From contig JAKFVD010000016.1 in assembly GCA_021732365.1 (NCBI GenBank), positions 271,423 to 335,422 on the forward strand: DNA of 64,000 bases, in the 5' to 3' direction. Source of the stretch: Methylotenera sp. (GTDB lineage Bacteria > Pseudomonadota > Gammaproteobacteria > Burkholderiales > Methylophilaceae). Numbering within the stretch: the first letter of the stretch is position 1; every line of letters begins with the position of its first letter. The position numbers and the translations under genes were made by a program. The notes under the pieces are model-generated. The model did no database searches. It saw only the letters and a list, made by a program, of their open reading frames with translations, and had not been told where the DNA came from. Shown piece after piece: positions 1-8,281 of the stretch.

Positions 1-399
1 GTGATGACAGCCTGATTTTGTAAAATGCACCACACCATCGCGCCCGCCGCTCACTGCTTTTTCCACAATTTTCTTAATGGATTCATTGCGATACGTTAAC
101 ACGCGCACAAGCATTGGCAAATTTAATCCTGCAACACCTTCTACATCGTGGCCCGATAATAATTTAATCACCACATTGCAAGGCGTGGCGCCATACATAT
201 CAGACAGCACCAATACGCCATCACCTGTATTGAGCTGATCCACCAAAGCCTGCGCCTGCGGCAACACATCAGCTGGGTCGTCATTTGTGTTAACGGCAAT
301 TGCTGCTAATTGCGGCGGCTGTTTGTTCATCACATGTTTCGCGCAGTCAATTAAGCTTTCGCCTATTTGGCCGTGCGCGATAATCAAAATGCCAATCAT
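1..399 (-). CDS. PTS EIIA component, mannose/fructose class (3' end cut by window)
   Basis: The frame is open from an ATG at 397-399 to the window edge, giving 133 residues with no stop, so the C-terminus lies outside. The N-terminus reads MIGILIIAHG; His9 in the AHG motif is the expected phosphorylated histidine of the EIIA-Man family. Later segments (GVLVLSDMYGATPCN, then GLNLPMLVRVL) are also typical of this family. With hprK and rapZ just upstream it forms the regulatory PTS usual in betaproteobacteria, where EIIA receives phosphate from HPr and signals rather than transporting sugar. HPr and EI would be expected next, beyond position 1. The 62-bp gap to rapZ shows no clear terminator, so co-transcription is likely. 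Confidence 0.88.
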   Translation of the reverse strand, partial: MIGILIIAHGQIGESLIDCAKHVMNKQPPQLAAIAVNTNDDPADVLPQAQALVDQLNTGDGVLVLSDMYGATPCNVVIKLLSGHDVEGVAGLNLPMLVRVLTYRNESIKKIVEKAVSGGRDGVVHFTKSGCHH

Positions 400-461
400 C
401 TTTGCTGTTTTACCTTTTAAATTTAAAAACGCTATTGCTGAATGTTTAATCCAACCAATAT

Positions 462-1310
462 CTAATCTAACTCGCGATGCCGAATAATGACTTGTTGTTT
501 TTGTTGTTTAAAATAAGCACTTAATTGTTCCACAAAATACACAGATCGATGCTGCCCGCCTGTGCAACCAATTGCTACTGTTAAATAACTGCGGTTATCC
601 GCGTTAAAGCTGGGTAACCATTTTTGTACATAATGCTGAATATCGGCCAGCATTTCAATGGCGGCAGGTTGATTCGCCAAAAACGTTTGTACGGCTGCAT
701 CTTTACCCGTTAATGGTTTTAAAATGGGGTCGTAATGCGGGTTAGGCAAGCTACGTATATCAAATACAAAATCAGCATCCAGCGGAATACCGTTTTTAAA
801 ACCAAACGAAGTAAATAATAAAACCAAACCTTGGTTGGCATGGGCCTGCTCTGAAGAGATGAGCGCACGCACATGATTGCGCAATGCATTTGCGCTTAAA
901 TTACTGGTATCAATATGATGGCCCAGCGCGGCAACGCCTGCCAATAAATCGCGCTCGTTGGCAATACTTTCGGCCAGAGTGGTGCTTTCATTGCTTAGAG
1001 GATGCTTGCGCCGTGTTTCTGAAAAGCGCTTAACCAAGGTTTCTACGGCAGATTCTAAAAACAAGACTTGCACTTGGTTGCCATCGGCTTTTAGCGATTC
1101 AATCGCTTGCGGCAAAGCCTCTAGCGCAGCGCTACGGCTATCGATACTAATGGCGATTTTGCTGTGATTTGTAGCATTTAAATGCTGGGTAGTTTGTGGC
1201 AACAAGGTAGCAGGCAAATTATCGATGCAGTAAAAATTATTGTCTTCTAAGGCACGTAGCACAATACTTTTACCTGAGCCAGAAAGACCCGTCACAATAA
1301 TAATTTGCAT
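462..1310 (-). CDS. rapZ: RNase adapter / nucleotide-binding protein RapZ
   Basis: The 282-residue product has the RapZ/YvcJ family length. It opens with a P-loop, GLSGSGKS at residues 8-15. The C-terminal half carries the family block CTGGQHRSVYFVEQL near residue 250, the part that in E. coli RapZ senses glucosamine-6-phosphate and binds RNA and RNase E. The start codon overlaps the hprK stop by one base (TAATG), so translation is probably coupled. The position after hprK and before a PTS EIIA is the standard betaproteobacterial order. Family membership is clear; the exact regulatory target in this organism cannot be read from sequence. Confidence 0.96.
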   Translation of the reverse strand: MQIIIVTGLSGSGKSIVLRALEDNNFYCIDNLPATLLPQTTQHLNATNHSKIAISIDSRSAALEALPQAIESLKADGNQVQVLFLESAVETLVKRFSETRRKHPLSNESTTLAESIANERDLLAGVAALGHHIDTSNLSANALRNHVRALISSEQAHANQGLVLLFTSFGFKNGIPLDADFVFDIRSLPNPHYDPILKPLTGKDAAVQTFLANQPAAIEMLADIQHYVQKWLPSFNADNRSYLTVAIGCTGGQHRSVYFVEQLSAYFKQQKQQVIIRHRELD

Positions 1311-2311
1311 TATTTTGCCTGCCGACTTTTTATTTTATAAGGTTGAGAAGTCGCTAATTTAGCGTTTTCTATGCTGTCTTTTTGTATCATTTGTTTTTGG
1401 CGTTGGCTAAATTGTTTTGTGGCATTGATGCCCCGTATCAGCAGCATATGGTTGCGTACCGCCACCTCTAACAATACCGCAATATTGCGGCCCGCCGCAA
1501 TCGGTATGACCACCTTAGTAATATCTACACCCAATACCTGCTCATGCTGGGTTTTGACATTAAGCCTGTCTAAGCCCATCGGGTTTAGCGCGTCTGCCAG
1601 CTCTAGCTGAATAATCAAATCCAGCGGCTTGGTCGGCTTAACGGCATTATCGCCAAATAACGCGCGAATATTCAAAATTCCTAGACCTCTTACCTCTAAA
1701 AAATCTTGTAACAATGCGGGGCAACGGCCTTCAATGCGCTCTGGGGATATTTTAAAAAAATCGACGATATCATCGGCCACCAAACGATGACCGCGCGTGA
1801 TCAACTCTAATGCCAGCTCACTTTTACCAATTGCCGCATTACCTTTAATTAGCACACCAAAACCTTGCACCTCCATAAAAACACCGTGCAAACTGGTGGT
1901 TTCGGCCATGGCCAGTTTTAAATAATGGCTTAATAAATCCATTAACTGCGGGCTTTGCATGGGTGAGGTAAATAAAGGGATGCAATGGGTATTAGCCGCA
2001 GAAATCAATTCTTTGGGTGCTTTTTCGCCATTTGCTACAACTACTGCGGCTAAATCGGTGGCGTAAAGATTGGCGATTGCCTGCTGCATGGCAATAATAC
2101 TTAACGAATTTAAATAGTCCATTTCTGCACACCCCAATACCTGTACGCGGTTTGGATGTACAAAATTAAGATGTCCAATTAATGCCAGGGATGGCTTGGT
2201 GACTTTTTCGGAATTAAGTTGGTTATTACCGCCATCAAGCCCAGCAATCCAATTGAGCTTAAGCTTGAGGCGGGTTTCTTTGAAGAGATCGGCTACGTTA
2301 ATTTGAGCCAT
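1310..2311 (-). CDS. hprK: HPr kinase/phosphorylase
   Basis: The 333-residue protein has the two-part HprK layout: an N-terminal domain up to about residue 130 and a C-terminal kinase/phosphorylase domain. His142 (in LHGVF) precedes the Walker A loop GNAAIGKS at 157-164. The family signature LEVRGLGILNI lies at 205-215. HprK phosphorylates HPr on a serine and removes that phosphate, tying carbon and energy state to regulation. It sits 14 bp after hpf and overlaps rapZ by one base, inside the rpoN-hpf-hprK-rapZ-EIIA run. At 333 residues it is a little longer than the roughly 310 usual for the family, with a basic C-terminal tail. Confidence 0.97.
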   Translation of the reverse strand: MAQINVADLFKETRLKLKLNWIAGLDGGNNQLNSEKVTKPSLALIGHLNFVHPNRVQVLGCAEMDYLNSLSIIAMQQAIANLYATDLAAVVVANGEKAPKELISAANTHCIPLFTSPMQSPQLMDLLSHYLKLAMAETTSLHGVFMEVQGFGVLIKGNAAIGKSELALELITRGHRLVADDIVDFFKISPERIEGRCPALLQDFLEVRGLGILNIRALFGDNAVKPTKPLDLIIQLELADALNPMGLDRLNVKTQHEQVLGVDITKVVIPIAAGRNIAVLLEVAVRNHMLLIRGINATKQFSQRQKQMIQKDSIENAKLATSQPYKIKSRQAK

Positions 2312-2325
2312 AATTAAGGGTTAAG

Positions 2326-2670
2326 TTAGTTAAGAGTTTGGTTTTCATCAACAGCTTGATGTTTAACAGCACCGTTGGTTTTGTGATGACTACCCAATTT
2401 TTCTTTGTGTTTGACGACCTGACGGTCTAGCTTGTCGGTCAACATGTCAATCGCACTGTACATGTTTTCGTCTATGCACTCGGCATGTAAATCATTGCCG
2501 GGTACGTGTAATGTAGCCTCTACTTTTTGAGCGAGTTTTTCTACACTCATGGTAACTTTTACGTCAATCACATGATCAAAGTGATTGCGAATTCTAACAA
2601 GCTTGCTTTGCACATACTCACGCATGGCAGGGGTAATTTCTAAGTGATGTCCAGTTAATTGTAAATTCAT
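2326..2670 (-). CDS. hpf: Ribosome hibernation promoting factor
   Basis: The start was set at the ATG at 2668-2670 because AAGGAG lies 8 bases upstream of it. The alternative in-frame ATG 30 bases further out has no ribosome site. The 114-residue product begins MNLQLTGHHLEITPAMREYV, the S30AE/HPF fold, and has the conserved segment ECIDENMYSAIDMLTDKLDRQV in its second half. It is the short to medium form, lacking the long-HPF dimerisation domain. HPF binds idle ribosomes and promotes 100S formation. The place directly after rpoN is conserved in proteobacteria (yhbH). A large inverted repeat overlaps the leader (see 2685-2747). Confidence 0.95.
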   Translation of the reverse strand: MNLQLTGHHLEITPAMREYVQSKLVRIRNHFDHVIDVKVTMSVEKLAQKVEATLHVPGNDLHAECIDENMYSAIDMLTDKLDRQVVKHKEKLGSHHKTNGAVKHQAVDENQTLN

Positions 2671-2684
2671 GACTTGCTCCTTAT

Positions 2685-2747
2685 TGAAATTGTTCAACAA
2701 TATTTAGCTTGCCAATAAGGTGTAACTAAACTTATCGAACAATTTCA
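2685..2747. repeat. 11-bp inverted repeat in the hpf leader
   Basis: TGAAATTGTTC at 2685-2695 and its exact reverse complement GAACAATTTCA at 2737-2747 are separated by 41 bases. The inner arm ends three bases from the hpf Shine-Dalgarno (2677-2682 on the opposite strand). It could be an mRNA stem that presents or hides the ribosome site, or a protein operator. The rest of the 125-bp rpoN-hpf gap is AT-rich and shows no convincing promoter. Confidence 0.6.
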
Positions 2748-2825
2748 GTGTACACCTTTGGTTATTTTTTGCGAGATGGTTTGAGCAGTTTATTGCGTTT
2801 TTTTGTAAGGTTTTTGTAAAAACAG

Positions 2826-4400
2826 TTATAACGATTTGCGTAAATTAGCTGGCGGAATATTTAAAGACTCGCGATACTTAGCAATCGTTCGGCGCGCCAC
2901 AATAATGCCTTGCTTAGCTAGTACATCGGTAATTTGATTATCTGACATTGGTTTTTTAGGCGTCTCTTCTGCCACCAATTGTTTAATCAGTGCGCGAATA
3001 GAAGTTGCCGAAGCAGAACCGCCCGCATCGGTTGAAACATGGCTGCCAAAGAAATATTTAAGCTCAAAAACACCGCGCGGAGTGAGCATATACTTATGCG
3101 TTGTCACCCGCGAAATGGTCGATTCGTGCAATTCCAACTCTTCCGCAATTTCGCGTAACACCAATGGTCGCATGGCGATTTCACCATGTTCAAAAAAGTT
3201 ACGTTGACGGTCTACAATAGCCTGAGAAACGCGCAAAATCGTTGAAAAACGCTGCTGGATATTTTTAATCATCCATTTGGCTTCTTGCATTTGAGTTTGC
3301 AAATACTGATTCGAATTTTCGCGGTTGCGCTTCAATATATCGGCATACATTTGGTTAATGCGCAATTTAGGAATCACGCCATCATTCAATGTGGCAATCC
3401 AAATGCCTTTTACTTTCTTAACCAATACTTCATGCTGAATAAAATGATCGCGACTGAGTTGCGCAAAATCGCTACCAGGACGCGGGTTTTGTTGTTTGAT
3501 TAAAGTTTGTGCCCCTTTTAGCGCAACATCATCACAATTCAACAATTTACGTAATTTAGCAAAATCTTTATTCGCCAACACCGCTAAATGTTGCCCAACG
3601 ACCAATTTAGCAATATCCAAAAATTCAGTCTTTTTTGGCAATGCATTTAATTGCAGCAATAAACATTCTTGCAGATTCACCGCACCCATACCTGGCGGAT
3701 CTAAATGTTGAATCAGTTTAAGCGCGGTCTCTAGCTCTAATAATTCAACTTCTAATTCTGGCGGAAGCAGCTCTGCCATTTCCTCTAATGATTGCTCTAA
3801 ATAACCATCGTCATTAATACTATCAATCAGCAACAGCACCAAGGTTTGGTCGCGCTCTGACAAAGGCATTAATTTTAATTGGCTCAATAAATGATCACGC
3901 AGACTAATAGAAATCACTTCTTGGCGCGTGTAATCGCTGTCATCATCGTCATGATTATTTTGGCGACCACCCTCATCCCAATTGCTCGCACTACCATATT
4001 CTTCATAGGTTTCGTCAAAATCTGCGGCTGAAAAATCTTCTGCTACGGATGTACTTTCTTGCTGAATGTCAGATGACTCTTGGCTATTAGCAGTACTGGT
4101 TTCTTGATAGTCGATACTATTAAATGAGTCTGGCTCATCGCCGTTTAATGCTTGCTTGCCGTCTGCATCTAAAGGATCGTTATCGGCGCTTTTTTGTAGC
4201 ACGCCTTCATCAATACCAGCATCAAATTCGTCACCCGCATCTTCACCATCTACCAGCTCTAGCAGCGGGTTTTCTTGCAAAATTGTATCTAGCTCTTGAT
4301 TTAACTCTAAGCTAGACAATTGCAACAAACGAATCGATTGCTGCAATTGTGGCGTTAACGCCAAATTTTGCGACATTCTAAGTTGTAGATTTTGCTTCAT
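2826..4400 (-). CDS. rpoN: RNA polymerase sigma-54 factor
   Basis: The 524-residue product has all sigma-54 regions. A glutamine/leucine-rich region I (residues 1-50) contacts activators and the -12 element. A strongly acidic linker (about 55-155) follows, then the core-binding domain, a helix-turn-helix near 400-420 (ELELHESTISRV), and the RpoN box ARRTIAKYRE at about 502-511, which reads the -24 element. The acidic linker is long, making the protein somewhat larger than the 477-residue E. coli form. It lies 6 bp after lptB, the conserved lptB-rpoN-hpf order. A likely client in this window is the sigma-54 activator at 25166-26599. Confidence 0.98.
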   Translation of the reverse strand: MKQNLQLRMSQNLALTPQLQQSIRLLQLSSLELNQELDTILQENPLLELVDGEDAGDEFDAGIDEGVLQKSADNDPLDADGKQALNGDEPDSFNSIDYQETSTANSQESSDIQQESTSVAEDFSAADFDETYEEYGSASNWDEGGRQNNHDDDDSDYTRQEVISISLRDHLLSQLKLMPLSERDQTLVLLLIDSINDDGYLEQSLEEMAELLPPELEVELLELETALKLIQHLDPPGMGAVNLQECLLLQLNALPKKTEFLDIAKLVVGQHLAVLANKDFAKLRKLLNCDDVALKGAQTLIKQQNPRPGSDFAQLSRDHFIQHEVLVKKVKGIWIATLNDGVIPKLRINQMYADILKRNRENSNQYLQTQMQEAKWMIKNIQQRFSTILRVSQAIVDRQRNFFEHGEIAMRPLVLREIAEELELHESTISRVTTHKYMLTPRGVFELKYFFGSHVSTDAGGSASATSIRALIKQLVAEETPKKPMSDNQITDVLAKQGIIVARRTIAKYRESLNIPPANLRKSL

Positions 4401-4406
4401 ATATGT

Positions 4407-5129
4407 TTACAGCCTAAAATCTTTACCCAAATATACTTCACGCACCGCTTCATTGTTCACAATATCGGCAGGATGGCCAGACGCAAACACCGTACCGTCA
4501 TTCACAATATAGGCACGGTCGCAAATACCTAAAGTTTCGCGCACATTGTGGTCTGTAATCAACACGCCAATATTTTTGCTGCTTAAAAAACGAATGATTT
4601 TTTGAATATCCAACACGGCAATTGGGTCGATACCCGCAAATGGCTCATCTAACAAAATAAAACTTGGGTTTGTGGCTAAACAGCGCGCTATCTCAACGCG
4701 ACGGCGCTCACCGCCCGATAGGCTAATCGCGGTGCTATTACGAATATGCACGATATGTAACTCTTGCAGCAAAGACTCTAGCTGCGTATGCTGTTCAGCC
4801 TCAGTTAAATCTTGCAGTTCTAAAATGGCTAAAATATTTTCGGTAACGGTCAGTTTACGAAAAATAGACGGCTCTTGTGGCAAATAGGCTAAGCCCATGC
4901 GCGCACGGCTATGAATGGGCATGCGACTTAAATCTTTACCATTGAGCAAAATACGGCCAGCATCTAAGGTTACCAAGCCAACTATCATGTAAAAGCTAGT
5001 CGTTTTGCCTGCGCCGTTTGGGCCCAGCAAACCGACCACTTCGCCACTATTAATTTGCAACGAAATATCTTGCACTACTGTGCGTGATTTGTAGGATTTA
5101 CGTAGATGCTCTACAACGAGTTCGCTCAT
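4407..5129 (-). CDS. lptB: LPS export ABC transporter ATP-binding protein LptB
   Basis: This 240-residue ABC ATPase has Walker A GPNGAGKT (36-43), the signature [13 protein letters not shown] (from 137) and Walker B FILLDEP followed by FAGIDPIAV, the LptB hallmark. LptB dimers power LptFG, which extracts LPS from the inner membrane and pushes it along the LptC-LptA bridge. The gene follows lptA by 20 bp and precedes rpoN by 6 bp, so it is almost certainly in the same transcript as lptC and lptA. LptF and LptG are not in the window. Confidence 0.98.
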   Translation of the reverse strand: MSELVVEHLRKSYKSRTVVQDISLQINSGEVVGLLGPNGAGKTTSFYMIVGLVTLDAGRILLNGKDLSRMPIHSRARMGLAYLPQEPSIFRKLTVTENILAILELQDLTEAEQHTQLESLLQELHIVHIRNSTAISLSGGERRRVEIARCLATNPSFILLDEPFAGIDPIAVLDIQKIIRFLSSKNIGVLITDHNVRETLGICDRAYIVNDGTVFASGHPADIVNNEAVREVYLGKDFRL

Positions 5130-5149
5130 TTTTAGTTTTTTTAGTTAAT

Positions 5150-5785
5150 TTAATTAGACGGAGCTTCAAGCTTATTACTAAATCTTAAGGTTTTATCCAC
5201 TCTTGGTGGCGGATTGTTGTTGCTAGATGAGTCTGGCTTATTGTCCGTGCTGGCAGCTGGTTTATTTTTAGGCTGAATAATGGCTTTTACACGCCCGCTT
5301 GATGTACCGCCACTTTCAGATTTTGCACCGCCAATCACTTCGGCGAATTCGGCATTTGCGTCATAGCTAATATAGTCACCATACACAATATCTTCGCCAC
5401 GTTTAACCCAAGCTTTTGTATAAAGTTGCACTTTATCCATACGCCCATCGTATTCAATACGCTGTCCGCTACCTTGCATATACTCATTTTTGCCTTCACG
5501 CTTTTGCTTGAAAGTGGTTGGATTACCCGTTGAGGTGCTATGCTGAAAGCCATCTTTATCTTCACGCACAATCAGCTTATCGGCACGAATCACCAAAGTA
5601 CCTTGCGTTAAAATCACATTACCCGTGTAAGTACTGGTTTTTTTTGCATCGTTAACCGTTACCGTATCAGCTTCAAGCTCAATCGGCTTATCGCGGTCAG
5701 CCGATTCAGCCCACACTTGCAAGCTAAAGCATAAGCTTAAACCCAAGCTTAACTGCAATAGACTTTTGCGAATAAGGTTACTCAT
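5150..5785 (-). CDS. lptA: Periplasmic LPS transport protein LptA
   Basis: The start was placed at the ATG at 5783-5785, preceded by GGAG at good spacing; an upstream in-frame ATG inside lptC lacks one. The 211-residue product has a signal peptide (SLLQLSLGLSLCFSLQVWA, cut after about residue 26). An OstA/LptA beta-jellyroll follows, recognised by IELEADTVTVNDAKKTSTYTGNV and the repeated strand pattern. The C-terminal 40 residues are Pro/Asn/Ser-rich and probably disordered. LptA forms the periplasmic bridge carrying LPS between LptC and LptDE. It lies between lptC (10-bp gap) and lptB. Confidence 0.95.
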   Translation of the reverse strand: MSNLIRKSLLQLSLGLSLCFSLQVWAESADRDKPIELEADTVTVNDAKKTSTYTGNVILTQGTLVIRADKLIVREDKDGFQHSTSTGNPTTFKQKREGKNEYMQGSGQRIEYDGRMDKVQLYTKAWVKRGEDIVYGDYISYDANAEFAEVIGGAKSESGGTSSGRVKAIIQPKNKPAASTDNKPDSSSNNNPPPRVDKTLRFSNKLEAPSN

Positions 5786-5795
5786 TGTTTCTCCG

Positions 5796-6491
5796 CTATT
5801 TCTTTTTAATGGCTGACTTAGTGGCAGCATTCACTTTGTTCGATTGATTCTTAACTACTTTTTTTGCCTGTATTTTACTGGCTTTTGCAGATTTAGCTGC
5901 GTTTTTTGCTTGAACGGCTGGCGGCCGCTCATAATGCACTTTGACTCTATCCAATAAAGTCACTGTTTGTGCTTTTTTATCGTAAACCATTCCAACTGCC
6001 GTAATCACTGTTTTCGGTGCTTGTTTAATTGTCACAGGCGCATTGGTTTTCACTAAATCTTGTTTTGGGAAAATCCATAATTTTTCTGTTAACACCTGCA
6101 TTTCACCTTTACCCTCAAACGCTTGGCGCACTACTTTTACATTATCAACCAACTCTACTTCTTCGCCATTGCTGGAAATATATCCGCGCAAACCTTCAAT
6201 TTGTGTATAAGGCTTATTCACTGTGTACTGCGTAAAACGCGGACGTTGCAACACGGTGCTATCGTCGTCAGGGTAATGCAACATTTCAGTAGCGGCTAAA
6301 ATATAGCGCAACTGCCCTAGCGCATCTGTTTGCGTGGTCACAAAATTATGCATGGTGTAATCGGGATCATGCCGATTACTACCATCCAGCTTAGGGCCTT
6401 GCTGCTCAACGGTTTGATTAATCCAAAACGTCAGCAAGGCCAGCATAACAGCCAGCACAATCGGAAAAAATAAAGCAGAACGACTTATCAT
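5796..6491 (-). CDS. lptC: LPS export protein LptC
   Basis: The 231-residue protein has one N-terminal membrane anchor (about residues 5-24) and the LptC/DUF1239 periplasmic domain, with YTMHNFVTTQTDALG and LSGREVE-like strands visible in diverged form. Position between kdsC and lptA supports the call. The last 40 residues are an unusual lysine/alanine-rich tail (AKNAAKSAKASKIQAKKVVK) not needed for the LptC fold and longer than in E. coli (191 residues). The tail may be a periplasmic basic extension; its role is unknown. The gene follows kdsC after 34 bp. Confidence 0.93.
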   Translation of the reverse strand: MISRSALFFPIVLAVMLALLTFWINQTVEQQGPKLDGSNRHDPDYTMHNFVTTQTDALGQLRYILAATEMLHYPDDDSTVLQRPRFTQYTVNKPYTQIEGLRGYISSNGEEVELVDNVKVVRQAFEGKGEMQVLTEKLWIFPKQDLVKTNAPVTIKQAPKTVITAVGMVYDKKAQTVTLLDRVKVHYERPPAVQAKNAAKSAKASKIQAKKVVKNQSNKVNAATKSAIKKK

Positions 6492-6525
6492 GCGGTTTAA
6501 TTTTTCACCATTTATTTAGCAAAAA

Positions 6526-7095
6526 CTATTCAACAAAAAATGGCGCCATTTGGGCACTTAAGGTATCTTGTGCCTGCATAATAAGCTCACATAATTCGCG
6601 CACAGCGCCATGCCCACCTTGCTTTTGCGTAATGTAATGTGCACGATTTTTAACCGATAACGGCGCTGCAGGCACCGTCACCGCCAAACCACATCGTAAC
6701 ATCGGCGGCATATCCACTACATCATCACCCATAAAAGCCACGCAATCAGCCGCAATATTTAGCTTGCCAATTAAATCGTTAAATGCAACCAATTTATCAT
6801 CTACACCTTGGTAAAAATACGCAACACCTGTACTTTCAGAGCGCTGCTTGACCACGTTTGATTTGCGCCCAGTAATGATAGCCATTTGCACGCCGCTATT
6901 TTTTAGCAACTTCATACCCAAGCCATCTTGTGTATTAAAGGTTTTGTATTCTTGTCCGTCATCACCGATGGTTAAGCCGCCATCAGTCATCACACCATCC
7001 ACATCAAAAATCACCAACTTAATTTTTTTCGCGCGATTTAACACTTCTGCTGACACTTCCAAATTAAAATCCAAATCAAAGTCTAAATCGCTCAT
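6526..7095 (-). CDS. kdsC: 3-deoxy-D-manno-octulosonate 8-phosphate phosphatase
   Basis: This 189-residue HAD-family phosphatase has the catalytic motif DVDGVMTDG at residues 31-39 (nucleophile Asp31, general acid Asp33), the second motif around AIITGRKS and the metal-binding MGDDVVDM late in the protein. There is no cap domain, as expected for the tetrameric KdsC type. It removes phosphate from Kdo-8-P, giving Kdo for the LPS inner core. Its start overlaps the kdsD stop by one base (TAATG), so the two Kdo enzymes are translationally coupled, directly upstream of the LPS transport genes. Confidence 0.97.
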   Translation of the reverse strand: MSDLDFDLDFNLEVSAEVLNRAKKIKLVIFDVDGVMTDGGLTIGDDGQEYKTFNTQDGLGMKLLKNSGVQMAIITGRKSNVVKQRSESTGVAYFYQGVDDKLVAFNDLIGKLNIAADCVAFMGDDVVDMPPMLRCGLAVTVPAAPLSVKNRAHYITQKQGGHGAVRELCELIMQAQDTLSAQMAPFFVE

Positions 7096-8114
7096 TACAC
7101 TACTTTCGCTTTTAATAAATCGTGCATATTAAATGCACCAACCAACTTTCCTGCGTCATTGGTCACTAGCAGACCATTAATTTTTTTGTTTTCCATCAGC
7201 TCGACCGCTTCTACTGCTAACTGATTAGCATTAATCGTATTCGGGCTGGTATGCATCACATCGCTGATTTTGGCGGTGCTGGCATGAATGCCATTCGCAA
7301 ATGCGCGACGTAAATCACCATCGGTAAATACACCAATCGGCTCAAAATTAGCGTTAACTATCGCCGTTAGGCCCATGCCTTTATTGGTCATTTCAATCAA
7401 TGCGGCTGATAATAAAACATCGGCAGATACGCTTGGAATCGCTGCTTCTACACGCATCACATCTTTTACGCGCGTGAGCAATTTACGGCCAATGCTGCCG
7501 CCAGGGTGCGAACGCGCAAAATCTTCTGCAGTGAAATCGCGTAAGTTAAGCACACAAACTGCCAATGCATCACCCAAAGCCAGGGCGGCTGTTGTACTGG
7601 CAGTAGGTGACAAGCCAAGCGGACACGCTTCTTGCGCGACTTCTGCACTTAGATGAATGTGTGATTCTTTTGCGAGTGTTGAATTTGGCGCACCTGTGAT
7701 GCTAATCACTTTGGCGCCCAAACGTTTAATGGTGGGCAAAATATTCAGCAGCTCATCGCTTTCACCTGAGTTAGAAAGCGCAATCACCACATCACCATCG
7801 GTAATCATGCCTAAGTCACCATGACTAGCTTCAGCAGGATGCATAAAAAAAGCAGGAGTGCCAGTGCTGGCAAGGGTGGCAGCGATTTTGCCGCCTATAT
7901 GCCCAGATTTACCCATGCCACTAACCACAACTCGGCCTTGGCAATGTAGAATAAGCATGACGGCTGCTTCAAAATTAGCATCCAACCGACTAGCTAAAGC
8001 GGTGATTTCTTGTGCTTCTATCGATAATACATTGCGTGCTAACTGCAAAGTAGACAGATTATCTGCCTGTTTAGGTGCATGTGCGCGATCTGATTGCAAT
8101 AAGGTAGGTGCCAT
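7095..8114 (-). CDS. kdsD: Arabinose-5-phosphate isomerase
   Basis: The 339-residue protein has an N-terminal SIS sugar-isomerase domain (about 45-180; GMGKSGHIGGKIAATLASTGTPAFF and SNSGESDELL are diagnostic) and two C-terminal CBS domains (about 215-335). It converts ribulose-5-phosphate to arabinose-5-phosphate, the first step of Kdo synthesis. It is the first gene of the minus-strand cluster. The 167-bp gap to the divergent antiporter gene must hold its promoter. A TATACT box at 8124-8129 (reverse complement) lies unusually close to the ATG, implying a short leader. Confidence 0.97.
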   Translation of the reverse strand: MAPTLLQSDRAHAPKQADNLSTLQLARNVLSIEAQEITALASRLDANFEAAVMLILHCQGRVVVSGMGKSGHIGGKIAATLASTGTPAFFMHPAEASHGDLGMITDGDVVIALSNSGESDELLNILPTIKRLGAKVISITGAPNSTLAKESHIHLSAEVAQEACPLGLSPTASTTAALALGDALAVCVLNLRDFTAEDFARSHPGGSIGRKLLTRVKDVMRVEAAIPSVSADVLLSAALIEMTNKGMGLTAIVNANFEPIGVFTDGDLRRAFANGIHASTAKISDVMHTSPNTINANQLAVEAVELMENKKINGLLVTNDAGKLVGAFNMHDLLKAKVV

Positions 8115-8281
8115 AAGCGATTAGTATAAAAGGGAAACCATGACTAATAAAGTAAAATACAGCGGTTCTTGAGTAAAATAGTAAAAGTAGGCACAATTTT
8201 TGCCCTATTTAACTAATCGTTTTACCAAAACAATCAATAACGAATAAAAATGCTTTTACATTACATTGAAATAAACCACAT

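Noticed and set aside
7288..7656. Antisense 122-codon frame within kdsD
   Set aside because: It is the opposite-strand shadow of a well-supported gene, without a ribosome site.
8118..8219. An 8-bp inverted repeat CGATTAGT/ACTAATCG in the kdsD-antiporter gap
   Set aside because: The arms are short, about 85 bases apart and in AT-rich DNA; chance is likely without comparative support.
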